Source: Nageia nagi (Eukaryota; Pinophyta). From it: 64,000 nt of DNA. A program made the translations under genes and the position numbers. The DNA lies in NCBI GenBank assembly GCA_050084985.1, contig JBITNC010000002.1:124001-188000 (forward strand), written 5' to 3'. The notes under the pieces were generated by a model. It was not told where the DNA came from. It ran no database searches and was given only the letters and a program-made list of their open reading frames with translations. Below are positions 38,214 to 50,341 of the stretch, piece after piece; positions within the stretch are counted from its first letter, which is position 1, and every line of letters begins with the position of its first letter.

Positions 38214-40860
38214 TTAAGCAATAAAATTGCATACTTGGGATGGTTTAGTAACCCATACACATCTTGTAGCTATAGGTACAAAAATAGGTGCCTTTCTAGT
38301 AGTATAATTTATGTCATTAATAATGTGCAAATATTCTTGCACACCATTAGTAGCATTCTTAGCTACAGGTACCGAAATAGGTGCCTTTCTAGTAGTATAT
38401 TTTATGTCATTAATAATGTGCAAATAGTCTTGCACACCATTAGTAGCATTCTCTTTGTAGTATTGACCACCCCATTTGGTTCCCACTTTATGGAATCTCT
38501 TATTTGCTTATTTTTGATGTTCTCTATATTATTTTTTGTTAGGGAAATAATAATTCATACAATACGAAGTACTTACCAAACCAATGAAGCCTTTTTGTTG
38601 CTAAGTTATATTTGGTAAGGGATTCATAAATATCTCCAACTATCCATTATCAAGATGTACATGCCCTTATTCTAATTTAGGATTATCATCCATCTAAATT
38701 TCTTTATTATCTATAAAATCCTAAATGATATTTCTTAAGATCCTATAATTTTTGGATAGGTTCCTTGGTTTCCTATGATAATTGCAAAATTATTCATATC
38801 TATAATTCTTAGAAACACCATTAGAAAAGTGATGTTGAACCATATATATAAGCTCAATAAGCTCTTCATTTAATAACACATTAAGAATATTATCAATAGT
38901 ATCAGTTAGCTTATTAAACTTCCCTTGTGGTATATTATTTTTTTGATCAACATTAGTTGTAGCATACACTTGGGGTTGATCTTACCTTTCATGCATTTGA
39001 GTTTTATCTTTCTTTTCATACATTTGGGATTTTGGATAATGTTGGTTATAAGTTTGCTTGATACAGTATTTCTTTTTTAGGAAAAATATTTATCATTTCA
39101 ACTAATGTCAATCTAAAATTAGATACAACTCGCAACTTATACATAGGAAAAAGGGCATTTGCAAAAGTATTCTTTAAATCTTATTCACATATAGAGATTT
39201 TATTTGTAGTTTGTTTCTATGCTTTCACAAAATTAGACATAGAATGATCAGGTAATTACTTAATTTTAAATAAATCCTTGAATTAAACTTTTTTTTTGTG
39301 ATATTATATCTAATTTTTTTCAAAAATTTATGTATCAAATGTTCATACCTATCAATACTCTTTTTAGGAAGACTAAAATACCATTTCAATGCATCATCCT
39401 TTAAGCTACTTGAAAATAATTTTGCAAGCATATCTCTATCATGAACATATTCAATAACTTCCTCTTGAAATTTTCTAACATGCATTTTTGGATTTTGTAA
39501 ACCATCAAATTTCATAAATTTTACATTCTTTTACCAAAAAAAAATTTAGAAACAATTCTATTAGTCAATGGATGCTTTAAAAAATGTAAAAAATCATCTT
39601 CATCATATTTATTCATATCCTTTTCTAAGTTCTCAATCCTTTCCTACACTATATTTCCATTATTTGGCACTATAGGAGGTTGTTCTACTTGTTTGTTTTG
39701 TACTATAGGCTTATTCCCTATAGGTATATTGATCTCTAGGATTGGTGGTGAGGTTTATGGTGGTGCATTGCTATTTTGAGAGGTTGGTTTATTTGATTTT
39801 TCCCTTCTAAGTTCTTCCTCTTTTAATGGCACAATTGGTCCAATCCTATGTATTTTTTCATGTTCAAGTTTATCAATAAAATCCAACATGAATTCTAATT
39901 ATTGTACCTCATTATCCTTTTGAAAGAAATCAATTTTTTGAGCTTCAAAAATAGGTTCATCTTTTATTTCATGTTCTTCTTTTGGCCAATCAGGATTAGG
40001 TACATAAGCATTATTAATCATAAAAAAAACTTATTTAGTAACATCTTCTACAATTTTATCATCAATCAACATGCCCTTACCTTTTTCCTTATTGGAATAC
40101 TTAGGAATTATACCCAGACCATGACCTTTAGAATTGGTTACCAAGTGTTTAGACTCTACTTCTCTCTCCTCATTGGCTTCCTCGATGATCACCCTTTTCA
40201 AAGGTTCAAGGCCTCTACTTCCATGTTGTTGGTAGCATGTGCATAGTCCATGCTATTAATGACATTTTTCTTAGTGGTAGAAGCCCTCCATTTTATGGAC
40301 CCTACATTTTCATAAGAAAATAAAATATCCATGGATTACAAAGTTGCAATACCCACTTCTAATAACTTATAATTTGACATAATATTTATAAAATCTTTGA
40401 CATTGTTAGTAAGATAATATTCCAAATTATCCTTATTAGATATAAATTCCTTTATTGATTGAACATGACTAGGAATTTTATGTAATTCTTCAATTTTAAC
40501 ATCATTATAAAATCTTCAATTTTAACATCATTATAAAAAGTATCACCATGGATTCCCAAACTTACATTATCAAAATCATAGTCCATAAAAGACATATTAA
40601 CCTTATTAGGGGTTTGTCCAATAATATCCATTCTTTTTCTAGAACTTGTATACTTAGTATCATTATCCTCATTAGTATCCATTCTATGATTGGAATTAAG
40701 TACTTGCACAAGTAAATTAGAGTAACTTCTAATACTTCTCCCAATCTCATCAAAATAGACCTTACTTATAAAAACCCTAGGTTGTTCTTCATTCAAATTC
40801 ATCTTTGGAATATAGGTAGAATAAACCCTAGTTTTATCATTTTCTCGAGCCATTACTCTA
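38214..40860 (-). pseudogene. gag: Gag remnant of element C
   Basis: The N-terminal part from an ATG near 40853 reads MARENDKTRVYSTYIPKMN and continues in a 150-codon open frame (40452-40904). The Gag core at 39225-39515 has MKFDGLQNPKMHVRKFQEEV, a MLAKLFSSSLKDDALKWYFSLP block and YEHLIHKFLKK, the usual retrotransposon Gag pattern (an LFxxSLxxxAxxWY motif). Near 38700-38780 a zinc-knuckle-like CNYH...IIQDFID stretch is partly kept. The tail holds a 31-residue tandem duplication. No pol follows, so particles would need enzymes from other elements. Confidence 0.8.
38284..38469 (-). repeat. 93-bp tandem duplication in the gag tail of element C
   Basis: Two units with a 93-bp period (anchor ATAGGTGCC at 38284 and 38377) encode two in-frame 31-residue repeats containing ATNGVQ(D/E)YLHIINDI and TTRKAPI. 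A multiple of three, so the frame was kept. Confidence 0.88.
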
Positions 40861-40945
40861 AGCACCTCGAGTAAGGGAAGAGATAATAACATGACTAGAT
40901 TCATAAATCCTAAGAAGGGTTTCCCTAGAATGGGATCTAGGTGTA

Positions 40946-40965
40946 TAAGAATGTTAGGTTCACTA
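40946..40965 (-). other. Probable primer binding site of element C
   Basis: Minus strand TAGTGAACCTAACATTCTTA starts three bases inside the 5' LTR, the spacing seen in A and B. TAG stands where TGG is expected. tRNA not identified. Confidence 0.5.
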
Positions 40966-40968
40966 AAA

Positions 40969-41176
40969 TGTAGCCCCTAAATTATGTAATATATAATTTA
41001 TAAGTTATCTACAATATAATAAGAGATAAATATATACACTATATCAAATACAATAAATATACATGATAATCATGCCCCTAATATGAAGTGTATGTACAAT
41101 TATCAAAAGCAAATGGTGATGAATATTTGAAGGATTAGGATCAGATTAGAGGTGAGCTCACAATGGATATTGGTAT
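40969..41176 (-). repeat. Element C 5' LTR, first segment
   Basis: Starts TGTAGCCCC and matches 18710 onward. Interrupted by element A; GGTAT at 41172-41176 is A's target duplication. Resumes at 59219. Confidence 0.92.
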
Positions 41177-42025
41177 TGTAGACACCTAAAAATGTCCCTT
41201 TTTAACTAGTAAACATTGAAATAATCATAACTATTCACAATAATATAAAATAGGTTTAAAAAATCGTATTATTGGATAGCTCCCGTTGAGTACATACAAA
41301 ACAGATGCTCACATGACTTTTTTTAGGTAAAATTGGCTATTTGGTAGTCATTTTAATATTGTTACAAAATTGAAAACCAGTCGCCAATGATCCAAAATAG
41401 TCATCGGCATTTGAAGGTGATTATCGACATTCTCCTGGTAATCACTGGTGACTCTATAATAGCTGAACAAGAAACCAAAACAGCGAGAGAAAGTTGAAAC
41501 ATTTCATTTTTCCAATATGATGTGGATAGAGGGGGTCAGTTATGACCTATGGTGGCTTTTCACTTCCCCTTAATAGGCTTGGAACATCTCACCCAAAATC
41601 TATAAGTACAAGCTAATGCAAAGCAAAAAAGGAGGAGAATCTTGACCCATTTTTGAAGTAGGGTAATGCTGCCAAAATCTTGTGAGCTCATACCTTTTAT
41701 TATTTTATGCTAGTTTCAATTCAATACATGTCATACATAGATGCTTTGATGTTATTGTCTTTTGCATGTGTGTAGGATTTACAGGTTGTCCATATCAAGG
41801 AGAGAAGCAAGCAAATCAAAAACAATGAAGATCTAATACCTTCATTTTGGCAAATGGCATTTGTAAAAGTCCCTTCAAGGGCAAATTGTAGTTTGAGTTG
41901 AAAATCAATATCAATTTACAATTACAACATTTCTATAAATATTACATAATTTGAGGTTCAGTGAAGATTTAAGAATAATTGCATTTTATGTTATTCTACA
42001 TTCCAGCTCTATTTTCACTGCAACA
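41177..42025 (+). repeat. Element A 5' LTR
   Basis: TG...CA, 849 bp. Differs from the 3' LTR mostly in the first half, by transitions, and has an extra 11 bp near 41645. A TATA-like TATAAGTA at 41601 corresponds to TATAAATA in the 3' LTR. Confidence 0.95.
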
Positions 42026-42028
42026 TTC

Positions 42029-42048
42029 TAGCGCTAGAAGGAGGGCCC
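42029..42048 (+). other. Primer binding site of element A
   Basis: TAGCGCTAGAAGGAGGGCCC, three bases after the LTR. Element B has TGG at its start, so one G has become A here. Confidence 0.75.
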
Positions 42049-44277
42049 TTCCGTTATTGATAGGGAGGTTTTTTGTTTATAATGATTTTACCTTTATGTT
42101 ATCTGGTTTATTTGAATTTATCCATATACTAACTTTAAATTTTGTGTTCTGTGCTTTTTTGGAAATCTATTGTAGAAACGCCAGCGATCTCTATTTAAAC
42201 ACTGATGAATCATATTCCAAGTCATTTTGTCTCCTTTTGTTATTTCTAAAAAATATAAAATAAAATGATATATGTATAATATATTGTTAAAATGGAAGGA
42301 TACTTTTGAATGTGATTCCTTTGCCTAGAATGCATATAAGAATGGGTAGAAAAGATTAAATGCATATTTTTTATTAATTTATTTTATGTGAAATGTTATG
42401 TATTTATTTTCATGTTTTGGGTGAAGGGTACGTACACATTAATACTTTTTATCTTGTCTACTTATGCTCTCCCTTTGCGCTTCGTGTGATCTTAGGTGAC
42501 CAAAATAGACCTGATAAGTGTTAGAATTTGTAATGAAATATTGTGAATATCTAAACTCCTTGTAAATTCAATTAATCACTTAAAGGATATGTAGATACCT
42601 TAAGGGATTAATTGAATTCTTTATTATGTAGACTTTGACCTTACCATGGGGTTAGTTGGTAGGTTAAAGTTAGGTGACACATTTATTGTAACCCTAACCT
42701 TACCCTTGGGTTAAAGGGAGGTTAGGGAGGTGCTCTCATGCTATAAATAGAGGGCCTCTCCTCTTGTCACATAACTAAGGTTTTGGAGTAAGATTACTCT
42801 ACTAGTTTGTGTAGGAGAGAAAGAGAATTGTAGTAAGAGGTGCATAGATTGAGAATTGAGAACTAGTTGTGGATGTACTCCCAAGGAAGGAGGAACCACA
42901 TTATATTTGTGTTATCTTGTTTGAATGGTGTTATGTTGAATGATTGAGTTTCCTAGTCTTGGACCTTGAGAATTAGAGTAGGTCTAATTCCTTCAATAAG
43001 AAGGAGTAATTAATTCTTCTTTTATTTCACATTCACACTATCATTAATTTGGTTAATTTACCCACACATAATGACCTCTTACCAAGTTTGCCCTTACCAC
43101 TTCATTGGAGGTTGAAGGGATATGTGACTAGTAAGAGGAGGTAATTTATTACACATAATACTCCCACAATTGGAAGGAGTAAATGAATCACATTAAAAGG
43201 AATGAACTTAAGGAAAATAAATTGAGTTTTGGGTAGTGTAAATCATATTAAAAGGTTAATGAATTGGAGGGATTCGGATACACTAAGTACTTTCACTTAA
43301 CAAAGTATGCTCTCACTTTTGCATTGCAAGCGATCCTAAGTGATCAGAAATAAGTTAAGTGAAAGAGGTAAAATTTATTCACATATTATTTAGAAATATA
43401 CTTCACATTAACACTCTTAAAGATGTCTTCCCTTACCACTCCATTGGAGGTCGAAGGGATATGTGACTCTTGGAGGAGTAATTGAACCTCACTTAATTAA
43501 TTTATCTACACTTAATGGCTTTTTACTAAGTCTGCTCTTACCACTCCATTGGAGGTTGAAGAGATATGTGAATAGTAAGAAGAGGAAATTTATCATATAT
43601 AAAACTTCCACAGCTAGAAGGAGTTCATTAAGAGGTTGGATAATGAATCGCATTATAATTAAAAAGAACAACGGGGTTTATTAAGGTCAAGATTCACTTA
43701 AAATAAACTTTGATTGCATCACATTAAGATAAGATAAATGAATGGACATGAATGTTTGGGAGGGTAGTATGCATAAATGTACTTGTTTAAATACATTTCA
43801 TAAGGCCTTAAAGGAATAATTGAACATTAATGAGTTGGATGTCACTACCAACCGTTAATTCTTACTCCTTTGTACCCATCGACATAACACACTTGAAGCC
43901 ATAGAGCCAGTTACACTTGGAGGTAATGACCAAGGTAAATTTCCTTTAGGTAGGAGTAAAAAAAGAGACTCATCTAGAACCAAGCCAAAAGCCATAGAAA
44001 CTTGCAAACATTAATTAGGATTACCCAACCTACCTTGTTTAACACTTGACTAGTCAAAACAAACTAGGAAAATTAAAAAGATTAAAAATGAACAACTCAT
44101 ATTGTTCATTTAACTCAAAAATTAAAAATATGTGAAAAGGTTAAAAAAGATAATCACATCGTTAAAAGTAGGTTTGCATATAGGCTGTTTGTGCATTAAA
44201 TTGTTTTCTCAAAAATATAGTATAAAAGATAAAAATTGAGTTTCTTTTTTACGATGCTTGTTTATAATATCTAAAAA
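42049..44277 (+). repeat. Leader of element A with degenerate internal repeats
   Basis: Apart from the solo LTR it is untranslated. The phrase CTTACCAC(T)(T/C)CATTGGAGG followed by GGATATGTGA occurs three times (near 43095, 43432 and 43538). Phrases like TATGCTCTC...GATC(C/T)TA(A/G)GTGA occur near 42465 and 43308. No reading frame is supported. Confidence 0.65.
42519..42995 (+). mobile_element. Copia solo LTR nested in element A
   Basis: 477 bp starting TGTTAGAATTTG and ending CA, flanked by ATAAG at 42514-42518 and 42996-43000. Related throughout to the LTR of Copia element D (same ends, TATAAATA at 42742-42749, and a shared AAGGAGGAACCAC block near 42890). A solo LTR is left when the two LTRs of an inserted element recombine and the interior is lost. 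Confidence 0.93.
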
Positions 44278-47075
44278 ATGGTTCAAACTAGAAGTATGAT
44301 CGCTAAGAAAATGCGAAAACATCCATTTGAAATACAAGATATAGATTCAGACAATATGGATTTGATAGAGTCTTCGATTAGGAGGCCACTTCCTTTAGAT
44401 GAATCAGATCCATAGGTAGTTCGTTATGAAAATAAAGATTGGGATTGGGGTTATGATCAATCTAGATTGCAAAGACAAAGTATAGAAGATCCTATTACCA
44501 AGGCTAGAATGCAAGTGTTAGATGAAGAGTTAATTGAAATTCATCATCGGCTAGCTAATTATAGGGCTATTCCTAAGACATCTAGTTTATCAAGAGATGT
44601 CGAAAAACTAAATCATAGGCGTGATAACTTAGAAATGGACGAGGATAAATCTTGAGCTGAAACCATAGCGGTACCAGAGACTGAGCCATATAAAGTTAAA
44701 TATGAAAGAGTCATTCATCTATTATCAGATGGTCGAAAGGTTAGTTCTTCAATTCGAAAAGAGAGATCTTCCTTTTCTCATAAATCTCTTGAATTGGAAA
44801 AAAATGAAGTATCAATACCTACGAGTAATTTATCTCAAAGAGCTCCTTCAATGAAGCAAATAGAGAAATATTATTCTTCAAATGGAGGATTACATAGAAG
44901 GACATCTAAGTACAAAATAGAAGAGATACCTTCTTATAAAGAACTAGAAGAACAATGATTATATAAAACAAAAGTTGGTCAAAAATTCACAGAAATATAT
45001 GCTAATGATATTAAAAAGGCCGCAGAGATGCAATATCTTCTAAAGGAAGAAAATAGAAAAGTTAACTAATTCATTAAAATTCAAGAATAAGAAAATAAAT
45101 TAAAAGAAATGGAAGATAAACTTCTTAGAGATAAAAAAAAATTCATAGAACAAGAACAAGCAAACAAAGAAAGAAATGAATTTATAGAACAAGAAAAGAA
45201 AAGACTTCATAAAGAACATGAGATTCAACTTCATTTACAAGAATTACAACTTAAAGAATTAGAAAATGAAAAAATAAAAAGAAAATAATATCTACGTATG
45301 GAGAAGGAAAAATAAAGATAGTGGGATGAATATCAAAAAATAAAGAATTTGAAACTGAAAACTCCTGAAGGAAGTCAAATACACAGATATTGAGATCCTT
45401 ACTTAGACAAACAAGAAGCGATGGATAAAGAGATAGCCATTTTATTACAAAAGGAAATGGATAAAGAACTAGAACTGAAAAAATTATATAATAAACAAAA
45501 GTAAGATTCCATTAAAAGTTGGGTTGAACAAACCCAAAATCAAACGAGACAACCTGATTACAAAGGAAAAGATCTATATGGAAAAGGTATATCCCAAAAA
45601 CCTCCTAGAATCCCTATTTTGTGATGTCATTCACCTCTTAAAATATTGCCTCCACCACCATTAGAGTTTCCTTCTGACTATGAGTCTTACACTTCAAGAT
45701 CAATTTCGGAATAGGATCCGAATACTCGAAGATATCATAGACACACTCAAGGTCATAGAACCAATAAAGAATTAGAAGACTTTATGAAGGATTTTATAAA
45801 TTGAGAAATGAATGTTCAAGGACTTAAAAAGTTAAATTATAAAAATATTTGCAATGAGCCTATTCATCCAAGTGTTCCAAAAAAGAAACTACCATATAGG
45901 TTTGAATTTTCTAAAATAGAATCATTTAAGGGAAGAGAAGACCCTAAAGAACACTTGAGAAAATTTACATTTTCTAGTTATCAGATAGCCAATGATGACT
46001 CATTAATGTTACGTATATTTCTTATGACACTCGCAGGCCAAGCTTTAGATTGGTATAATAGTTTACCTATGCATAGTTTATATACGTTTGAATAATTGGC
46101 TAATCAATTTCTTAAACACTTTAGGATCAATATTAAAGAAAGATCTTCAATTACTGATCTTACAAGATTGCAATAGTTTTCTGATGAAACTATACAAGAT
46201 TACATCTCAAGATGGCGAGCTATACTCACTAGTATGCCTTATACAATACCATAAGAGGAACTAGTTAAATTATTTAGTCAAAGTTGTTTAAGACCAATAG
46301 CTAGTGTTCTCCAAATTCAACAACATAAAACTTTTGAAGAAGCTATTGCTCAAGCAGTAGTTATAGAAAGAGTTAAAATTCAAGATGGAGAACTAAAACT
46401 CAAGAAAAAAGAATAGAAAAAGGGTAATCAATATGAAAATAGTACTAAACAACCACAAAATAATCAAATAGCTATGACAGAAAATTTTGGTCAAGCTTCA
46501 AATATCGAAGAAAATGTTGAACCTATGCCTAAAAGAAATTTTACCCCATTATCAGAACCATTAGCCGAAATACTTAAAAAATTATGTGATAATGGTATGA
46601 TTAAATCACTTGATATAAAACATGAAAATCCTAATGCTAAGGAAGCAAATGGTATAAGGAAAATGAATTTTGTGCTTATCATAGGCAAAAAGGACATAAT
46701 ACAAATAAATGTCGAACTTTACAACATAAAATTCAAGACTTGATAGATAGTCAAAAAATAGATGTGGATAATCCTATTGTGCCTTCGAATCAAAATTTAG
46801 GGATATATCAAAACCCCTTACCCTCACATCAGGCTAACAATGTAGTAACCATCCCAAACCAAATGAATTATACATGGAATAAGAAGGATATACCATTTAT
46901 AGGGACTATAGATGATTCAATACATATGATTGGTATAGCTACAAGAGCATAACAATATCAGAATAAATAGGATAATCCATGAAAAAATCAATCGATATCA
47001 AACCCAATTAATATACAACCTATACCTCCTCCGCAACAACCTAAAGTTTCGATAAAAGGTGCTCTTCAATGACAA
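44278..47075 (+). pseudogene. gag: Gag of element A
   Basis: ATG at 44278 gives MVQTRSMIAKKMRKHPF. After an acidic N-terminus comes a long Lys/Glu/Gln-rich coiled-coil region (about 44990-45520). The Gag core from 45808 has EPIHPSVPKKKLPYRFEFSK, ESFKGREDPKEHL, MTLAGQALDWYNSLP and LFSQSCLRPIAS. Near 46660-46720 a CAYHRQKGHNTNKC zinc-binding motif is read after a one-base shift near 46645. About 17 stops, mostly explainable by C-to-T changes, but otherwise one frame for 2.3 kb. It would package element RNA in a cytoplasmic particle. Confidence 0.9.
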
Positions 47076-47081
47076 TTAAAA

Positions 47082-48224
47082 ATGTCTCTAGTTAAAATGA
47101 CCTTATTTGAATTATTACAACAGTCTAAGAGTTATAGGGAGGCTATGAATCAAATTCTACAAGAAATTCAAGTGGATATTAGTAACCTCGATACTTTTAT
47201 TTCAATAGTTAAAAGTTTGAGGATATCTCAACAACCTAGTATCACCTTCTACGAACAAGAAAAATTAAATAACGATGGACCAAGTGGACTTGATCCACCT
47301 TTACATATAATTGGTAAAGTAGATGGGAAATTATTTAAAAGAATTTTGATAGATGAAGGTTCAGCTATAAATATAATTTCAGATGCTGCATACAAAAATT
47401 TGAATTTATCAGATTCGCTTATCCTAGCTCCTTTACAAATTAGGGCGTTTAATGATGCAGTGTGTTCAACTTTGGGATCAACAGTGCTTTCGATTACAGT
47501 AGGGGCTAAAACCATTCAAACTTTATTACATATAATTGAAGGAAATATTATACAATACAACATTCTTTTAGGACGTCCATGGATTAGAGAAATGCAATGT
47601 GTTCCATCAACTTATCATGGATGTTTAAAATACATCTACAAAGATAAAGTTCATTATGTGTTTAAAGATCCAGATCCTTATTCACAATGTAATTTAATTT
47701 TTGATCCAAATAAAGTGACATTACCATCCCCTAATTTATCAACCATATTAATGAACAAAAATGTGAATCCATCTGAAGTCATAAAGGGAAAAGGTAATGT
47801 AGCTATACAAGATAAAGATACTTGGGAAAAGGTTGTTAAAACTTTAGATAAAAAATATGGAGCTTCTTCATCAAAACAAGTAAATACTACATCTAATAAT
47901 GACTCATCCAATGTATATCTAGTAAAAATTAAATTAATGGATTTAGGGATAGGAGAATATGATGCAGATGATGTTGTATTTAATATACCTTCAACACAAG
48001 AAGTGGGTAAAGTATCCGAATCACCTAGTGTAATTAGACAAATAGTACCTTTAGGAGAAGTACCTAATCAGATAATGTTTATCTATGCAAGGATAGTAGA
48101 TCCTGTGTCAACAATACCCAATCAAACATATGAAGGAAATTTTGATAATGATATGAAATACTTATCGCCATGTTCAAGAACATTTGTCTTAAACTATTTT
48201 AACAAATGTAATTGGCAAGGATGA
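47082..48224 (+). CDS. pol: Aspartic protease region of element A Pol
   Basis: 380 codons without a stop. LHIIGKVDGKLFKRILIDEG followed by SAINIIS (near 47346-47390) is the protease active site; the second residue is Glu, where Tat elements often have Gly. A second conserved block, IIQYNILLGRPWI, lies near 47550-47585. After the stop the frame continues into a glycine-rich G-patch-like stretch (NWQG.GLG...GLGY) to about 48310. Then a shift leads to the reverse transcriptase frame. It would cleave Gag-Pol. Intact in itself, but the element is broken around it. Confidence 0.88.
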   Translation: MSLVKMTLFELLQQSKSYREAMNQILQEIQVDISNLDTFISIVKSLRISQQPSITFYEQEKLNNDGPSGLDPPLHIIGKVDGKLFKRILIDEGSAINIISDAAYKNLNLSDSLILAPLQIRAFNDAVCSTLGSTVLSITVGAKTIQTLLHIIEGNIIQYNILLGRPWIREMQCVPSTYHGCLKYIYKDKVHYVFKDPDPYSQCNLIFDPNKVTLPSPNLSTILMNKNVNPSEVIKGKGNVAIQDKDTWEKVVKTLDKKYGASSSKQVNTTSNNDSSNVYLVKIKLMDLGIGEYDADDVVFNIPSTQEVGKVSESPSVIRQIVPLGEVPNQIMFIYARIVDPVSTIPNQTYEGNFDNDMKYLSPCSRTFVLNYFNKCNWQG

Positions 48225-48321
48225 GGATTGGGTTGATATGAACAAGGTCCATGAGAAATAATTGAATTACAATACCAAGATCCCACTAATAAAAGGGGAT
48301 TAGGTTATCAAATGAATATAA

Positions 48322-48991
48322 AAATCTTGCTAAATTAGAAAATTCAGGAGAAGAGAATTTGGATTACAATGAAGAAATTTTAGAGAAAGAGTCCATAGTA
48401 CAAGAAATTATTGATATAAGAAAAGAACAATTAAGTGAAATGGATGTCTTAGAAGGTCTCAAAACACTCTTTATTAATAATATTGAGCCACCCTAGAATC
48501 ATTCATGTTTACCAAGTGATATACAAGAAAAAATAAATAAAATTACCGAATCATCAATCATTCCATATTCAAATATACCATCGATAAATATGGTTACAAT
48601 AAAAGAGAATGATATTGAAGATCAAAATAATGAACAAATAGATGAAGTTAATGAAAATCAAAATTTAATCAAAATAATAGCCAATACTTCTACAAATGAA
48701 GTAATTGCTGATTTCTCTCTTATATCATCTAATCCTTCGATACATGAATTCAAAAACGTAGATAACATATTTGGTTCCTATGAAAATCAAGTATGCACGA
48801 ATGAACAAACTCAAGAATACGATGAAGAATATAGTGTTAACGATAAAAGTTGGATACTAGTACCAAATCAATTAGAAGAAGGGTCACATATGCTTACTAA
48901 AAAAGTCTTAGAAATAAATATTAGTAATGATCCTCAAAATCCTAAAATTATTCAATTAGGAGAAGAAATTATAACCTTATTAAAAGAATGA
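48322..48991 (+). pseudogene. pol: Linker between protease and reverse transcriptase, element A
   Basis: Acidic, Asn-rich stretch with EVIADFSLISSNPSIHEFKN, shared with element B (26467-26883). Stops are TAG at 48494 and TGA at 48989. No known domain; similar linkers occur in long Tat elements. Confidence 0.7.
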
Positions 48992-49021
48992 GAAAAGGTA
49001 TTTGCATGGTCATATGCAGAC

Positions 49022-50330
49022 ATGCCTGGAATAGATCCTAAATTAGTAGTACATAATTTAGCATTAAAATCTGATGCTAAACCTGTTAAACAAAAATTAC
49101 GTAAAATGCATCCTACTATGGCATTAATGGTAAAAGAAGAACTTAAAAAATTATTTGAAGCTAAATTTATACAACCTATAGATTATTCAGATTGGATATC
49201 TAATATGGTACCTGTGAAAAAACTAAGTGGAAAAATAAGAATATGCATAGATTTTCGTGATCTTAACAAAGCTTGTCCTAAGGATGATTTTCCTCTACCT
49301 AGCATTGATAGTTTGGTAGACTCGACAGCAGGACATGATATGTTATCATTAATGGATGGGTTTTCTGGTTATAATCAAATAAAAATAGCTACTGAAGATC
49401 AACATAAAATGGCTTTTATAACTCCTTGGGGTACCTTTTGTTATAAAGTTATGCCTTTTGGATTAAAAAATGCTAGGGCAACTTATCAAAGGGCTATGAC
49501 TTATATATTCCATGATTATATGCATGACATAGTCGAAGATTATGTCGATGATTTGTTGGTTAGATCTAAATATCGAGTAGATCATGGAAAAGACCTAATT
49601 AAAGTCTTAGATAGATTATTAGAATATAAAGTAAGATTAAATCCAAAAAAATATGTTTTTGGTGTAACTTCAGGAAAATTATTAGGATTTATTGTGTCCC
49701 GATGAGGAATTGAAATAGATCCTAGTAAAGTGAAGGTAGTAGTAGACATGCCACCTCCTGCAAATCTAAAATAATTACAAAGTTTACAGGGTAAGTTACA
49801 AGCCATTAGAAGGTTTATAGCTCAACTTTCTGATAAATGTAAACCATTTACAAAATTATTAAAAAATGGAGTAGAATATCATTGGGGCAAAGAGCAACAA
49901 GAGGCATTCGATGAAATTAAAAGATATTTATTATCTCCTCCTATCTTAAGTCCACCAAGAAAAGATGTACCCTTTTTGTTATATATTTTTGCTACTAAAA
50001 ATGCTTTAGGAACAATGCTTGCTCAAAAGAATGAACACAATAAAGAACAAGCTATATATTATCTGAGTAGAACCCTAGTGAGCTACGAGATTAAGTACAT
50101 ATATTTGGAAAAATTATGTCTTGCTATCATTTTTGCTACTAAAAAGCTTCGACATTATATGCTAAATCATACAACATATGTCATCTCTAAAATGGATCCG
50201 TTGAAATATATGATGAATAAAACATATCAAAATTCAAGAACTGCAAAGTGGATAATGTACTTAACTGAATTTGATTTACATTTTATTAGACAAAAGTCAA
50301 TAAAAGGATAAGTAATTACTGATTATCTCA
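49022..50330 (+). pseudogene. pol: Reverse transcriptase and first RNase H of element A
   Basis: Blocks in order: VPVKKLSGKIRICIDFRDLN, KACPKDDFPLP, LSLMDGFSGYNQI, FCYKVMPFGLKNA and EDYVDDLL, with the catalytic YVDD intact at about 49541-49552. Then ITSGKLLGF-like and FIAQLSDK segments, followed by the first RNase H (about 49960-50300: LLYIFATKNALGTMLAQ, YYLSRTL, LRHYMLNHTTY). Its catalytic residues are degenerate, as usual in Tat. Stops: TGA 49703, TAA near 49771, TAA near 50310. It would copy element RNA to DNA. Confidence 0.93.
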
Positions 50331-50341
50331 CTGATGCTACA

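Noticed and set aside
41979-42263. Open frame spanning the 5' LTR end and primer site of element A
   Set aside because: Crosses LTR and primer site, with no recognisable protein; chance frame in the leader.
49582-49806. Minus-strand open frame opposite the reverse transcriptase
   Set aside because: Antisense shadow of conserved Pol sequence; a similar shadow occurs at 25461-25763 opposite element B.
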